Origin: Tupaia tana
Lineage: Eukaryota > Chordata > Mammalia > Scandentia > Tupaiidae
NCBI GenBank assembly: GCA_026018925.1
Contig: JAKSZU010000005.1
Location: 85,484,886-85,548,885 of the forward strand
Direction of reading: 5' to 3'
Length of the DNA stretch: 64,000 nucleotides
Both the position numbers and the translations under genes were made by a program. Numbering within the stretch: position 1 is the stretch's first letter; each line of letters begins with the position of its first letter. Shown here piece by piece: positions 51,824 to 63,940 of the stretch. The notes beneath the pieces are model-generated. The model saw only the letters and a list, made by a program, of their open reading frames with translations. It was not told where the DNA came from and made no database searches.

Positions 51824-54640
51824 AGGCTAAGTTTTAATTTTACTATATACTCTGATCATTTTACTCAGTGAGTTGTGCAGAGGTATCACCCTTTTTGTAC
51901 TTCTTGGTGGCTTAGGTGCTGACTTTTAGATCCCTTGCCCAGCAGTTTCAGTTTTGGGCAAACAACACAAGGAAACAGACTGGTATGTGCTCTACTTACT
52001 CTGACCATGATTAATCACTATTTATCATTGGCTGTGTTCCTTCCTGTTTAGACTTACAGTGGGGTCTCTCCCTTTCATGGATCTAACACTTGTATGCTCT
52101 GATAAAGAGGGATCTTCCTTGCAAACCAAGGTATAAGCATTGCTCCTAGCCATTACAGTTCCCTGAGAGTTTTTGTCACCCATTTTAATTCCCCTAAACT
52201 CTGCAACTATGTCTGCAAACACTCAATTAATTAAATTATCTTTAAATACACTCTTTGATGGTGTCATCTCTTTCCTGTCAAGCCAGCTTGATTAATAGAT
52301 AGGCTAACTCAATTTTCAACAGGAGTAAATCAGACAAATATTTTATTAATTATATGATCTAAGTGATGGAAAGCAATTTGGTAGTCATTAGGAATATATT
52401 TCTACTTGGAATTAAGCAGAAAATGTGTCAATAAGAGCTGTTCTACTTATAGTCTCCTTTTCTCTTTTGAGCCTAGGTCAACATTAAAGAGGAAATATTT
52501 GAGAGAAGATAAAATATTCTGAGCCCTAGAAGCAGGTTGGACTGTTGCAGTGGGCTTACATTCATCACTTTATTATAAACTTAGAAACAAATAACTTCTT
52601 AGGCTCTGCCCTAATTAAGATATATGGGTTCTGAACGGCTAAAAGATAGTCCAGAAAGGGCTCTTAATAAGCATTCCTTTGTTATAAGTCTCTTTCCTGT
52701 GAAGGAGAACCATGATTTATGATAACCTTTCACTATGAGGGCATGTGTCAAGAACTAGAATGCAATACACTTATTACTAGTCATTATTTGTTTCTTTGGC
52801 ATAAACACACACACACACACACACACACACACCATGCTTTTTCTCATCTCTATAAAAACCTAGTTCATTTTGAAAATCCAAGTTTCATTGCTCAATGAGG
52901 CTAGGTTAGAGACCTTTCCAACCAGCTATCTATAAATGCAGTTACTTAGCAAGTGCTTCTGAAGCCCATTTAATGACACAGTTTGTAATGATTTGATTCC
53001 CTTCTACATTGGAAGGAGGAAATACCTGAAGTACATGTACATTTTCTGCACATTGAACAATTATTTAAGTCTTTGGAGATAGACTCAAGGTTTGTTGATT
53101 TTCAGTGCTTTATTTTACCAAAAGACATCAAAATAATAGTACTAAATCTCTGATGTAAATCAATGGAAATAACTTACCCTTTGTATCCATTTAACAATGC
53201 AAGATTCTAGTGGAATATAATTTGATAAGTTAGAATAGCTCTATGAGAATAAAATCTTAAAGAATTAATTACCAAAATTATACATTTGTAAAAGATATGC
53301 AATATCAATATATTTATAACTATTCACTGAAAGTAACTAAATTACCATATTAGTAAAATATAATTTCCTGTGTGACCACAGTATATGCAAGCTTACTATA
53401 CACTTTTATTTTAAAATATTCTCAATATACCCACAGCGCCAGTCTTCTCTTGATTCCTGGGTTGGCAATGGCACTTGTTAATATGCTGTTTTACTTTTAT
53501 ATTTAGTAGGTTAAATGTCATGGTCACAGATGTGTGTTGTCACTTTCTGTAAATGAAATTCAGCAGCAGCAGCAGTAATTTCCAAATGGTATTGATGAAA
53601 TGCCAGAAATAAATGAAAGAGGAGAGACTAGGAAAGTAGTAAGAAAAACAGGACAAGGGGAATTAAGGAGTATGTGACACCTGTCTCATGATTTTTGACA
53701 AATATCGTATTTATATAAGATCTCTGAGCACAGAAAAATTATTTTCCTTTATTTTTATCTTCTTAAAATTAATTCTATTTCCTTTACTATCTATAGTTTC
53801 TATACATGTTTTACTCTTTTTTTATTAATATAAAATGTCTTAAAACCTTATGCCCTCTTGTTCAAATATCTAATTATTTCTGACTTCGTACAAGGCACTG
53901 TTCTGAAACCAAAGCCCAACTTTCTCCTTGTTGTTTTTGTTTTACAAAGAATTTAAAGGTGCTACTGCTGAAACTCGTATTTCCCATATTTGAAACCACT
54001 TGTTGAAAGCTCCCCTCCAAAGTTTTTTCATTAAAGCCTCCTTCCCTAGTGCTTTGTTTTTCTCTAACTTTCTGGAAATTATGTATCATTTGATATCCTT
54101 TCTCTCCAATTTCTTCTTTGTAAAATCTGTAAATAATTTTACTTATTTTAAGTAACGCATTATTCATTAGTTAACTTTGTTTTTCCATACTTGAAATGAC
54201 AGGTAGGATAAGATTTTCATATCATATTATAAAGTAGGAAGATCATTGAAAACATCGATAGCTTAGAGTTTTAATGTCATTTTCATTCAAGTTACTATGT
54301 TAGATATTGACGGTTTCTAACTACACTTTTAGAGAGAAATTCTTGATTCCAAGTTTGACTGCTTTTCTGTGATTTTTTTTCTTTGTTATAAATTACAACA
54401 AGTATATTCAAATCAGTCCTAGAAAGTTCCCAGGTTTTAGAACTGGTTTGTGTTTGAATGGATTTCACACTCATCAACCATATTATTGTCATAATTTCCA
54501 CACAATGGATTATTTTATTTCAGCTCAACTTCTCCATATAACTAAATACTTTTGATTCATAATTTCGATAATGTCTCAGTGGTCAAAGTCCCATTACATG
54601 ATTGTTGTCTGTATAACTAGAAACACTGACGTATTTATTG
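51824..54640. other. Long spacer without recognised mobile elements
   Basis: About 2.8 kb, one of the longest repeat-poor stretches here. It holds an (AC)n tract at 52806-52832 and a short (CAG)n at 53562-53576. Short minus-strand ORFs at 52025-52222 and 53874-54167 have no recognised domain. Confidence 0.4.
52806..52832. repeat. (AC)n microsatellite
   Basis: Uninterrupted AC tract. Confidence 0.95.
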
Positions 54641-54655
54641 CATTTTTTGGTCTTT

Positions 54656-54837
54656 TTAAAAAAGAATTATTTCCTCAATTTTTTATGTTATTATTATTAA
54701 TATTTTTTATAGTTCACATGTACTCACCAGAGAGAGAGAGAGAGAAAGTGAGAACGCAAGCTGCCAGGTCTGGGACTCGCACCATTCTCGGCAATGTGGG
54801 AATCTAGGACCTTAACCACCATGCCACCTAGTCCCCA
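54656..54837 (-). mobile_element. SINE A/B intermediate, exact target-site duplication
   Basis: Reverse copy lacking the SINE-A core as in SINE-B. However, it keeps the SINE-A motif next to the CT stretch (TATAGTTCACATGTACTCACCAGAGAG). Its outer tail is A/T-rich with AGAATTATTTCCTC, the reverse of the AATAATTCTTT of SINE-B tails. CATTTTTTGGTCTTT flanks it at 54641-54655 and 54838-54852 (15 bp, exact). Confidence 0.88.
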
Positions 54838-54852
54838 CATTTTTTGGTCTTT

Positions 54853-55294
54853 AAAACTTGGCTGAAAGTCTCAGACTAACTGATGGTTTGCAATGGTGAA
54901 TAAGAAACAGAAATTTATCTGTTCTGTCCCACAAAAACTTACTATAATGACTATTAAGTATAAAGGTCAAGAACCCACAAAGACAAATAGGTGAGTAGAA
55001 GATTGTGGAAGAGTTGTCACGAATATGAGAAGCTAAAAGAGCAAATATGCAAAGTTACTTAACACTGGAGAAAAATACAATCTAAGTAGAAAAGTGAGAA
55101 CCATAGAATATCTATGCACTTTCCCCATCAGACAGGTCATCTCTCCTGCTTGCAAGCATTCAGAACTTAGAGGTAACTAGTCCTTATTTTTAAAGGTTTA
55201 AGTTCACATTCACAATGATACCGATCAGAGTGATTTTTAAATGTAATTGGTTATGAAAACATCATGTTTTATATCTTAATTATGTATAATAAAA
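54853..55294. other. Spacer
   Basis: Nothing recognised. Confidence 0.4.
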
Positions 55295-55481
55295 TGGACC
55301 AGCAGGTGGTTTGGAGGTTAAAGCAACTAGATCTCACATGGCTGACTGCATGGTATTAGTTATGGACCTGGTAGCTTTATGCCAGGGCTGTGTATGTGCA
55401 TCCCCATAATCCCAAGAAGAGAATGAAGGAGAAGGGGTTGTAGCATGGCCATCCTCCCTGAGGGATGATTTCTCACTTCTC

Positions 55482-55526
<45 letters not shown>

Positions 55527-55573
55527 CTCTTTCTGGTGAGTGCACATGCCCTATAGAAAACTAAAGTATATTT
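55295..55573 (+). mobile_element. SINE-A copy with (TC)n expansion
   Basis: TGGACCAGCAGGTGGTTTGG head, decayed B-box, GAAGAGAATGAAGGAGAAGGGG core, a pure TC tract (about 55488-55518) then GTGTGTGTCTC, and GCCCTATAGAAAAC tail. Confidence 0.9.
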
Positions 55574-55589
55574 TTAATTATGTGGAAAT

Positions 55590-55790
55590 GTAATAGAAAA
55601 AGTTAAAATTTATAAAAAGTTACAAGAAGATCTAAATAAAATAAAATAAATAGATGCAATACCAAAATTATGTCAATTTTCTCCAAAATAATCTACAAAT
55701 TATCTGTAATTTCAATTCAGATCCCTAATAGGGATTTTCATTACAAAATTATCATAGGACTTTTTTCCATATTTTCTTCACAGTTTTCTT
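55590..55790 (+). mobile_element. L1 ORF2 fragment, old
   Basis: Plus-strand L1 landmarks: AGAAGATCTAAATAAAAT, CAATACCAAAATTATGTCAATTTTC, AAATAATCTACAAATTATC, TAATTTCAATTCAGATCCC. It aligns with the same part of ORF2 as 46320-46400 and contains no open frame. Confidence 0.7.
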
Positions 55791-55879
55791 GAAAAATATT
55801 ATGAAAATGCAAGGAAAACCAATTTATTTGTTTTCTTTTTCATTGTGAACCTTTGTCTTTACATTTAATATTCCAATGT

Positions 55880-56320
55880 GTCTCATTCCAGTCTTATGAT
55901 TTATAAATAAGTAGAGGTTTACTTAGCTTATTGTTAGGATGTCAAGTCCAGAATCCAACATATAGTGAGGCTACAACATGGAAGAGAGTAGGATCTTGAG
56001 GAGAGTGGCTGGCTGTAAATTTCTTTTTTGTTCTACTCTATGTCCACGTGGCCTCCTCTGACTGCCTCACTTTCTCTCCTTATATACACAACAGAACTAT
56101 GTCATGGGGACCCTACACTACTGACTTTATCATACCCAAAGGTTACATCTTGTGATATCAGGAAGGGATTGCATTTTCACTTAACACCTCTACAATACAA
56201 TCAATTCCCCACACTTGAACTTCTAGGGATTTCTGATCACTGCCCATTAAAACCAAATGCAAAGCATGAACTTGAGAGAACAAATTATTATCCAAGCCAT
56301 AGCGTATTATAATTGCTAAA
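55880..56320 (-). mobile_element. Old LTR-like repeat (ERVL/MaLR style)
   Basis: The order AATAAGTAGAGGTTTACTTAGC, ACATGGAAGAGAGTAGG, AACACCTCTACAATACAATC, CACACTTGAACTTCTAGGG, ATTATTATCCAAGCCATAGCG resembles an old mammalian LTR read in reverse. The family cannot be named by eye. Confidence 0.4.
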
Positions 56321-56659
56321 TGAGTTATTTCTTATAAATTGTTAAACAAAAAAAATGTTAGAGTTCTAAACATTCTCTACTGAAGTAGGAAGCTAAGTGA
56401 AAATAAACACATGGGTTTGGAGATTTGTTTTATGTAAATTTATGCACAGTTAAGAAAGAAATCTATGTGGTGAAACATTAAACAGAAAATAAGAAGAATT
56501 GGACACTAATTGCCAACCAGCTTTTACACTGTAGATTTAAGTTTAGGATTTCCTTCTATTAAAACCTGAATACTCCATGGATAAAGACATTACCCTAGGT
56601 GGATCTGAGTACAATCAAAAAGCTATGAAAAAGGCCACTGACGACATGTACACAAAAAA

Positions 56660-56927
56660 TTCATTCCTTTTTTTTTTTTTTTTTTTTTTATTTATTTATT
56701 TTTGCTATAGGGCACGTGTGCTCTCCAGAAAGACAGAGAAACAGAAAGCGAGAAATCACCCCCCAGGGGGGATGGCAACGCCACAAATCCCTTCTCCTCC
56801 ACTCTCCTCTCGGGATCTCGGGGATGCACGCACACGCACCCGGTGTAAGCCACTGGGTCCGGGACTTGAACCGCAGTAGCCTACATGGGAGTCCAGTTGA
56901 CATAGCCATTACACCAGCTGCTGGCCC
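56660..56927 (-). mobile_element. SINE-A copy, fairly young
   Basis: Reverse copy: poly-T, TATTTTTGCTATAGGGCACGTGTGC, CCCCCCAGGGGGGATGG, GACTTGAACCGCAG, CAGCTGCTGGCCCC. AAAAAATTCATTCCTTTT before it and AAAAAATTTCATTCCTTTT after it are the target-site duplication, with one inserted T. Confidence 0.95.
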
Positions 56928-56949
56928 CAAAAAATTTCATTCCTTTTAA

Positions 56950-57321
56950 TACTATTTCTCTTGTGCCCATAAACAGAGAACCAGAAATCATTAAATTTTT
57001 GTGAATAATTTTGACATTAGAAACAGAAAGGAATTCTGTCTCTGCCTAATGTTCATCAGTTTGATATAAAGTAATAACAAAATCAAACTAAGTATAAAAC
57101 AAACAAAAAGTTGCATCAAATTTACTTTATAGAAGTGTAAACCAGAGAAAAACATCTTGGAAATCAGTTCTCCTGAAACATCCATAATTCCCTAAAGGTT
57201 CATGGCTCCAGGGCCCAAAAGCTCAGAGCTTTGAATAGTCACTTGGAGCACTGAAATTAAACACAGATTTTGGACTAGCAGAGAAAAACTGGTGCAGTAC
57301 ATCTAAAAAGTAGTAAAATTT
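56950..57321. other. Spacer
   Basis: Nothing recognised. Confidence 0.4.
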
Positions 57322-57520
57322 AGAGTAAAGTCCACTGAGTGGTGGTTAAGGCACTTGACTCCCATGGGGTTGAATGTGGTTCAAGTCTCAGAGCTGGTGG
57401 CTTGCTTTCTCACTTCCCCTCTCTCTCTCTCTCTCTCAGGCTTTCTCTGATGAGTGCATGTGCCCTATAGCAAATTAAAAATAATAATAAATAAAATTAA
57501 GTACATTATTCTTAAATAAA
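57322..57520 (+). mobile_element. SINE A/B intermediate
   Basis: Head relic CACTGAGTGGTGGTTAAGGCAC and GGTTCAAGTCTCAGAG are followed by GGTGGCTTGCTTTCTCACTTCCCC, the exact junction seen in SINE-B. After the CT stretch, however, comes GATGAGTGCATGTGCCCTATAGC, the SINE-A 3' motif. The tail is A/T-rich (AATAATAATAAATAAAATT) as in SINE-B. Confidence 0.88.
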
Positions 57521-57659
57521 GATTAAATTCAGTTAAGGCACAGAAGCATGCTGACTTTTTAGATTAAATACTCTACTGATGAAATACAAATCTGAAAGAG
57601 TATATAAAGAGAAAAACTGCCATAACAAAATGATATGGTTACTTAAATGCTAATTTTTA

Positions 57660-57905
57660 AAAATTAGCAGAAGGGCAATTGTTCTTACCAGAGATATAGA
57701 GACAAAAAAGAGGGAAAGGGAAAAGTACTTTCCTACCACGGGAAGTGGTCAACATCACAATTCCTTCTCCTCCATTTAGTCATTGTTTTGGGATTTAGAG
57801 CACACGGACACACACACCTGACATGTTTTTCAAGCTGCCCGGTTGGGAATTTGAACTGTGTGGTCCACCATGTGGGATTCAACTGCCTTAAGCAATTGGG
57901 TGTGG
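57660..57905 (-). mobile_element. SINE-A copy, old
   Basis: Reverse copy with relics TTCTTACCAGAGATATAGAGAC, AATTCCTTCTCCTCCATTTAG, GGGAATTTGAACTGTG and TTAAGCAATTGGGTGTGG. Strongly diverged. Confidence 0.75.
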
Positions 57906-57999
57906 GCTACCTCTACATGCCAAAATATTTTAAGATCAGGGTATGTCAACATTTCCAAACCAATATTTTGATAAAGTTAAATGACAGCCTTTTCTTCCA

Positions 58000-58240
58000 A
58001 TTATTTTCAGTATGAGCAGTGCCATGCCCACATTGGAGAAAATATGTGAGCTGAGAGATATTGCTGTGGCCATATTTTCATATGGGGTTGTTGTCTTTTC
58101 TTTGGTTTTTGTTCTGTTTCGGTCCCCTCTGTGGTGGGCTTGTGCTGGGGAGCAAACCTTTCTGGCCTGTTATGATTCTGAACATTTGACTTGAACCACA
58201 GTGAATCTTTCTCCTGGTGACTCAAATAAAAGTATAATTA
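58000..58240 (+). other. LTR-like or 3'-terminal segment with AATAAA
   Basis: A less AT-rich block (GTCCCCTCTGTGGTGGGC, GGGGAGCAAACCTTTCTGG, TCTTTCTCCTGGTGACTC) ending in CAAATAAAAG. The composition and AATAAA suggest the end of an LTR or a retroposed transcript. The 60-aa ORF inside (58012-58194) is not recognised. Confidence 0.3.
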
Positions 58241-59091
58241 AAAAAAAAATTTCAATTAATTAGAGGAGGCCCACACTCATTATTGAAGATAATCTCACTA
58301 AAAGTCAACTGATTATAGACGTTAACCACCTTTCCAAAAGACCATCATGGCAAAATCTAGATTGGTATGTAATGAAATAAGAAGACAATTTAGCTAGCCT
58401 AGTTGACACACAACATTTATCATAACAGTGTGGGCCCTCTGCCAAAGCACATGACTAGGAAGTACACAAACCCTGATTCTAATTACTCCATTTCTATTTG
58501 ACCATTTGCTGCTTGCACACCTAACTTTAGGGAACGATTGATAAAGACATATTCTAGTCACTAAATTCAAGGTCAATTCATTGCCATTTGCATTATAGTC
58601 AAGTATTTAATCTACGCTAGTGTCCAAAAGGTGCTTTGTAAGAAATGTTGCCTATTATAGTATGGCTTTGTTTTGTGTGGCATCACATATTTTGGAAGGA
58701 AAATTAAGTAAAAACAGGCTGCTTCGGCTTCTCTGGGCTCTCCGGGTGAACTGCAAAACCTGAAGGTTTTTGAGAAGAGGTTTATAAGAAATGGGCTCAT
58801 GCAGTTGTGGTGGCTGGTAAATCAAAAATATATATAAGGTAGTCTGATAGACTGGGAACTCAGGCAGGAGTTATTCTGCATTCTAGGGGCAGAATTATTC
58901 TCCAGAAACTAGTTTTATCTCTTAAGGCTCATCAACTGATTGGACTGGTTGACTTTCTCTGGACAACTGATTAATAGAAGGTTGTAATCTTGTAGCCTTA
59001 GTGTTATCCAAATAGAAGGAAATGGTTAAACAGCTATGTTTCTATCCTTTTACTATGAGGTCAATCTAGCTTGGAATAAAAATATGTCTTA
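58241..59091. other. Spacer
   Basis: Nothing recognised. Confidence 0.4.
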
Positions 59092-59312
59092 GGGACCAGC
59101 CAGGTGGAGTGGTGGTGAAGGTGGTTGGATCCCACGTGGCCAACTGTGGTTAAAGTTCCAGACCTGGAGCTTGAAAAAAGTGATAGGTGCATGTGTGTGT
59201 ACCCCTAAAACCCTGAAAGGAGAATGGAGGAGGAGAGATTATAGAGTGGGCCATCCCCCCTGGGGGTACTCATCTCACTTTCTCCGGCAAGCACATATAC
59301 CCTATAGCAAAA

Positions 59313-59348
<36 letters not shown>
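59092..59348 (+). mobile_element. SINE-A copy with long A-tail
   Basis: GGGACCAGCCAGGTGGAGTGG head (old GGTTGGATCCCA variant), core AAAGGAGAATGGAGGAGGAG, CT stretch shortened to CTCACTTTCTCC, CCCTATAGCAAAAC and about 37 A. Confidence 0.9.
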
Positions 59349-59351
<3 letters not shown>

Positions 59352-61089
59352 TCTTAGTAAACCTTGTATACATAGAATCTAGTCAATTGAAGGAAATTGA
59401 CTGGAAATCTTATTAAAGTGATGAAACACTCTGAGAAAAAAACTGAAATATTTAATAACAGAAATGGGGCTCTACCACAACAGGGAACTTCATATCTAAT
59501 TTGGGTCATAATGTATCCGAATACAAGAAGAATAAACTTTTTTTCACCTGTGACTTGCAGTGATTAGTACTCCTGAAGAGTCATTAGTAAGAAATTATTA
59601 AATGCTTGAGATAATTAAGCACTCTAAGTCACATATGTCTAATTTGATATTCCAATACTTTAAATGTTTAGAAATCCAGTTCTTTGCGTTAATTTAGATT
59701 TCAAAATACAAAGGAAGGTATAAGTGAGAGCTAAAATTTACTGAAATCTGTTTTTAGTATATAATTCTGTATCTTAATTAATGAGCTCTCGTTTCTCTTG
59801 TTCTATTAAATACTGTGACCAATGGTATTACATAACTGTCAGGATTATGATAATCATACATAATTATTTGAAACTCAATATGAGCCAGGTCTGTTAGCTA
59901 ATGCCCCCTGAATTTTAGATAATTTAAGTGCCAAAATGACTTATAATTTGTAATCATTCATCCATTCATAAGTCAATATTTTGATGAAGTTACATTCTAG
60001 TCTCTTTTTTCATCTATTTGCACTTGCCCCATATTCTTAAAAAAGCGTGTTTTAATACCCAGATCTCTCTCCACCTAATATGTTTTGAATTAATTTGATT
60101 ATGAGATCAAATCTATTACAGCTATTGTTTTAAGACTGAGTGAGTAGATCAAGTAATTTACAGTGATTATTTAATGATCCACTTATGAACCTCCTGTATG
60201 ACATTCTGAAATGCCCAGCAGATTTTAATTATTTTTCTTTTTCCTTCCTTTCTTTCTTGCTGAATAGGAAGAGTTAAAGAGAATTAAGAAATATTTTACT
60301 CACATTGAAATTAAATAGTTTCATAAAAACTAATTTTTACTGTGTTAAGATATATTCCTGATAAATATATATTTGGTAAGAAGCAGAGTTGAGAAACAAT
60401 TTCTTTTTGAATCCTTCCTTTATTTCTGTATAAGCTAAAAAATAACCCCAGATTTTATTGTAACTTTAGCAATCAAGTGCTTTGCTTATGGTTTATAGGT
60501 ACTTAATCATAGTATCTTTTGCCAAATATGGAAATAATTACCAGATACTTATATAAACAAAATTGAGAAATAATATATTTCTTGTTGAACAGCATTTTTC
60601 TGAATTCTATGGGGATTATAAAATAAGTATTTTATTGTTGTTCATAAATAAGGTAACTATATAAATTAGTTGGTATCATTTTGCAGACTCCATGATAAAG
60701 TCTATGTAGTTTGCTATTTTTAAAAATATGTTCTATATTTTTATATTTTTCCTCTGGAAAGACTTTGGTTTAGCAGGTACCACTTATATATGGAATGCAG
60801 CAGTTATATGTAATGTAGCAGTTTTATTTTAAAATGTAAGCATGGCTTTGAGGGTGCTGTAAAAAATGTCTTTTGTCTTAGTGAATAATTTAATATGCCT
60901 TGATATGTTTCTACTTACAAAGCAGGTAACGTTTTTACAAAATTTTGTGAAAAATAATACTATTCAGATAGGATGGGCCAATGATAGTGTTGTTTTTGGT
61001 AACCAATTCTATCCATAGCTTACAAGTGATGTGAAAGTAGTCTAAATGACAAAGAACTCTAAAAATATTGCCTCATTGTGAAAATATAT
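59349..61089. other. AT-rich spacer
   Basis: About 1.7 kb. No recognised element and no reading frame of note. Confidence 0.45.
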
Positions 61090-61096
61090 ACCTGAA

Positions 61097-61382
61097 GGGA
61101 ACCAGCAGTTAGCTTAATGGCTATGTCGCTGGACTCCCACGTAGTCGAACGCGGTTCGCGTCTCGGACCCGGTGGCTTACAACTCACGCCGGGCGCATGT
61201 GCGTGCGTGCCCAAGATCCCGAGAGGAGAATGGAGGAGAAGGGATTGCGGCGTGACCATCCCCCCTGGGGGGTGATTTCTCGCTTTCTGTCTCTATGTCT
61301 CTCTCTGTCTGTCTGGTAAGCGCACGCGCCCTATAGCGCAAAAAAAAAAAAAAAACCTCTCAAAAAAAAAAAAAAAAAAAAA
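61097..61382 (+). mobile_element. SINE-A copy, young
   Basis: GGGAACCAGCAGTTAGCTTAATGG, GGTTCGCGTCTCGG, CCCGAGAGGAGAATGGAGG, CCCCCCTGGGGGGTGATTTC, CCCTATAGCGC followed by two long A-runs separated by CCTCTC. ACCTGAA flanks it at 61090-61096 and 61383-61389. Confidence 0.96.
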
Positions 61383-61690
61383 ACCTGAATAATTTTTTTA
61401 TCCCTACATCAGTGATTTATTTTGAAAAAAAAATCAAAGAAGCTATTTATATTTTGCTTTAAATTATAAACTAAGTCAGTTTTTACTTATTTTTTCTGCA
61501 ATTGTAAAGGTGCAATCGATATAATTGTTTCTATTCGAAAAGCAACAAATGTATACTGCACAAAATATGGCATAAGCCTATGAACTGAAGACTGAAAATT
61601 GACAATAAAAATTAGAGATAAATGTCTTTGAAGATATTGCGAAAGATCTTTGGAATCATTTTATTAATCTCACACATTACAACATAGGCA

Positions 61691-61955
61691 AAGGAACAGC
61701 AGATAGGATAATGATTCCGTTGCTGGACTACCATATAGTTGACAGTGGTTTGAGTCCCATACCTAGTGGCTTAAAACACGCTGAATGCATGTCTGTGGGT
61801 GCCCAACATCCTGAGAGGAGAATGGAGAAGAAGGGATTGTGGTATGGCCAACCTCCCTGGGTGGTGATTTCTAGCTTGCTGTCTCTCTGTCTCTCTCTGT
61901 CTCTCTGATAAGTGTATGTGCCCTATCTCACAAATCTCTCTTAAAAAAAAAAAAT
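61691..61955 (+). mobile_element. SINE-A copy
   Basis: AAGGAACAGCAGATAGGATAATG, GGTTTGAGTCCC, CTGAGAGGAGAATGGAGAAG, CCCTATCTCACAAATCTCTC tail. Moderately diverged. Confidence 0.9.
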
Positions 61956-61963
61956 CAAAGGCA

Positions 61964-62215
61964 AGGGGCCAGCCCAGGGCTTGATGTTTAAGTCAACTTG
62001 ATCCTCCATGGCTGACTGTGCAGTTCAAGTCCCTGACGCAAAAACATGCTGGGTGCATGTGAATGTGTGCCCAAAATCATCAAAAAGGAGGAATAAATAA
62101 ATGAGAAGGGACTGTATCATGACCATGCCACATGGGGGCTGATTTCACTTTCCTTCTCTGTTTCTCTTTGGTAAGTGTGAGCACCATCTAGCAAATTACA
62201 AAAATAAGAAAAAGT
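61964..62215 (+). mobile_element. SINE-A copy, old
   Basis: GGGGCCAGCCCAGGGC head, CAGTTCAAGTCCC, AAAAAGGAGGAATAAATAAATG insertion-like core, CACTTTCCTTCTCTG, CATCTAGCAAATTAC tail. It follows the previous copy after only 8 bp. Confidence 0.85.
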
Positions 62216-62726
62216 CAAAATGTGGCATTTTTGTTCAATTGTGGTCCACATTTTGAGTTACTGATCTATAGAAATGACAAACTCAAATGTACCAATGGAT
62301 TATGCCCAGAAGAACCTGCTATCTCAGAAAAAAAAGTAAAAAAAGAATAAACCTTATTTGAAAAGTCAAAAAATCTATCTTTCATTATCAAAAAATCATT
62401 TTTGAGTGATAAAAAATAATTTTAGTTACCTCAAAATTTATTTATAATCTATAAAAATGTTATGCTTTATGTGCTTGCTAAGGTATGTGCTACATATTTT
62501 CCATAAATATAATTGGTTTTCAGCTTACATTTAATTATGACTGTTTATCATTTTGTTTGGAATGCCAAAATATAAAATAAATACAATATTTATAGATATA
62601 CATATTAATGTATTTTAATGTGATTAAGACATTAATGAACTATGTGCTTTTAAGGGAAATGAAGTTTTTAAGAAAGATATAAAATACTTACATAAATTAT
62701 ATTTTCATGGCATACTGAATAATATG
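62216..62726. other. AT-rich spacer
   Basis: Nothing recognised. Confidence 0.45.
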
Positions 62727-62984
62727 ACTTTTTTTTTTAACCTATGGAGCAAAAATGCTGATCATAGAAAAACAGAGAGGGAGAAGAAAGGTGAGAGAGC
62801 ATCTCTCAGAGGGTATTGCCATACTATAATCCCTTCTCCTTCATTCGAGTCTTGAGATTTTGGTCACACACACATATACATGCACCCTGCATGCTTTTAA
62901 AGCCACTGGGTCCAGACCCAGACTGTGCAGTCAATCATGGGAAATCCAATTGCCTTAACCACTATGTCACCTGCTTGCCCATCT
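62727..62984 (-). mobile_element. SINE-A copy, old
   Basis: Reverse copy: poly-T, AACCTATGGAGCAAAAATGC, GAGGGAGAAGAAAGGTGAG, AATCCCTTCTCCTTC, CTTAACCACTATGTCACCTGC. Confidence 0.87.
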
Positions 62985-63284
62985 GGGCACTATTCTCAGT
63001 GAGTAATTATCCCCTACTATGTTATTTAATCACTACAATAAATATGTTATTTATTATTATAATTCTAAATGTATATACTAGAAAACTGAAGTGTAGGGAG
63101 TTGATGTTCCTTATCCATTGACAGCATGGACCATTCTCTGACTGGCTGTCAGTGGAGCTTTCTAAGTAAGTAAACTCATGTCTTTCTCTGGTGAACTTTT
63201 GGTTGTGTTCTTTGGAACTGGTAAACAATGCAGGAGGGTCACTCCAGATTTGGAGTACCCTTTGAAACAAATACATGCTTAAAA

Positions 63285-63780
63285 ATTTAAAGTAATTAGA
63301 ATAAATTTAGAATGAAATATTTATGACTACACACAAAAAAATTAAAGATATAAAAAGTGGAAATTATCAAGCAAACTTTGCTAAACTTGGTTACATCAAA
63401 TTTGATATTCCAATTCACCATAAACATTGTTAAAAGACAAGCAACATACTGAGATTAAAACATTTACCACATGTTTCACAAGCTGATAATTGATATATAG
63501 GATATATAAATAATTCCTGCAATACAAATTTTTTAAAAAAAGCAACTCAAGTAGTTGAAAAATGATTCTGAATAGGAGCCAAAAAAAGGAATGAAAATGA
63601 TCAATAAAAAGATGCATGGTCTCATTAATAAAAAAGAAATAAAAATTAAAGCATTATTAGCATATTTTAACCATCAGCTTTTAATAATGCCAAATGTTAT
63701 TGAGAGAAGGAATTGAAATGTCTCTATGGAAAATAGTTTAAAAAGAAGTATTAATAGAGAAATGTACACACTTTTTAAAA
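63285..63780 (+). mobile_element. L1 ORF2 C-terminal remnant, old
   Basis: Decayed plus-strand landmarks of L1 ORF2: GATATATAGGATATATAAATAATTCCTGCAA, GAATAGGAGCC..., AAAAGATGCATGGTCTCATTA, AAAAGAAATAAAAATTAAAGC, CAAATGTTATTGAGAG, TGGAAAATAGTTTAAAAAG. No open frame survives. The element stops before the usual 3' UTR and a SINE-C follows. Confidence 0.7.
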
Positions 63781-63787
63781 AAAAGAT

Positions 63788-63940
63788 AATTTCTTCCATG
63801 TGTGAGAGAGACAGATTACACCCACAACAGGATCTGGATGTTGTAATCCACTCTTAGGCTCAGTCAGCCCCAGCTCATGAGCACACAGGGTATTCTTGGA
63901 GAGGTCTGTATACTGAACAAATGTACCAACAGTATACATA
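63788..63940 (-). mobile_element. SINE-C copy, partial
   Basis: Reverse copy: TTTCTTCCATGTGTGAGAGAGACAG, AACAGGATCTGGATG, CTCAGTCAGCCCCAGC. The head decays beyond about 63920. Confidence 0.5.

Noticed and set aside
58012-58194. 60-aa hydrophobic ORF
   Set aside because: No recognised family and no splice or promoter context. It lies in an LTR-like block, and length alone is not evidence.
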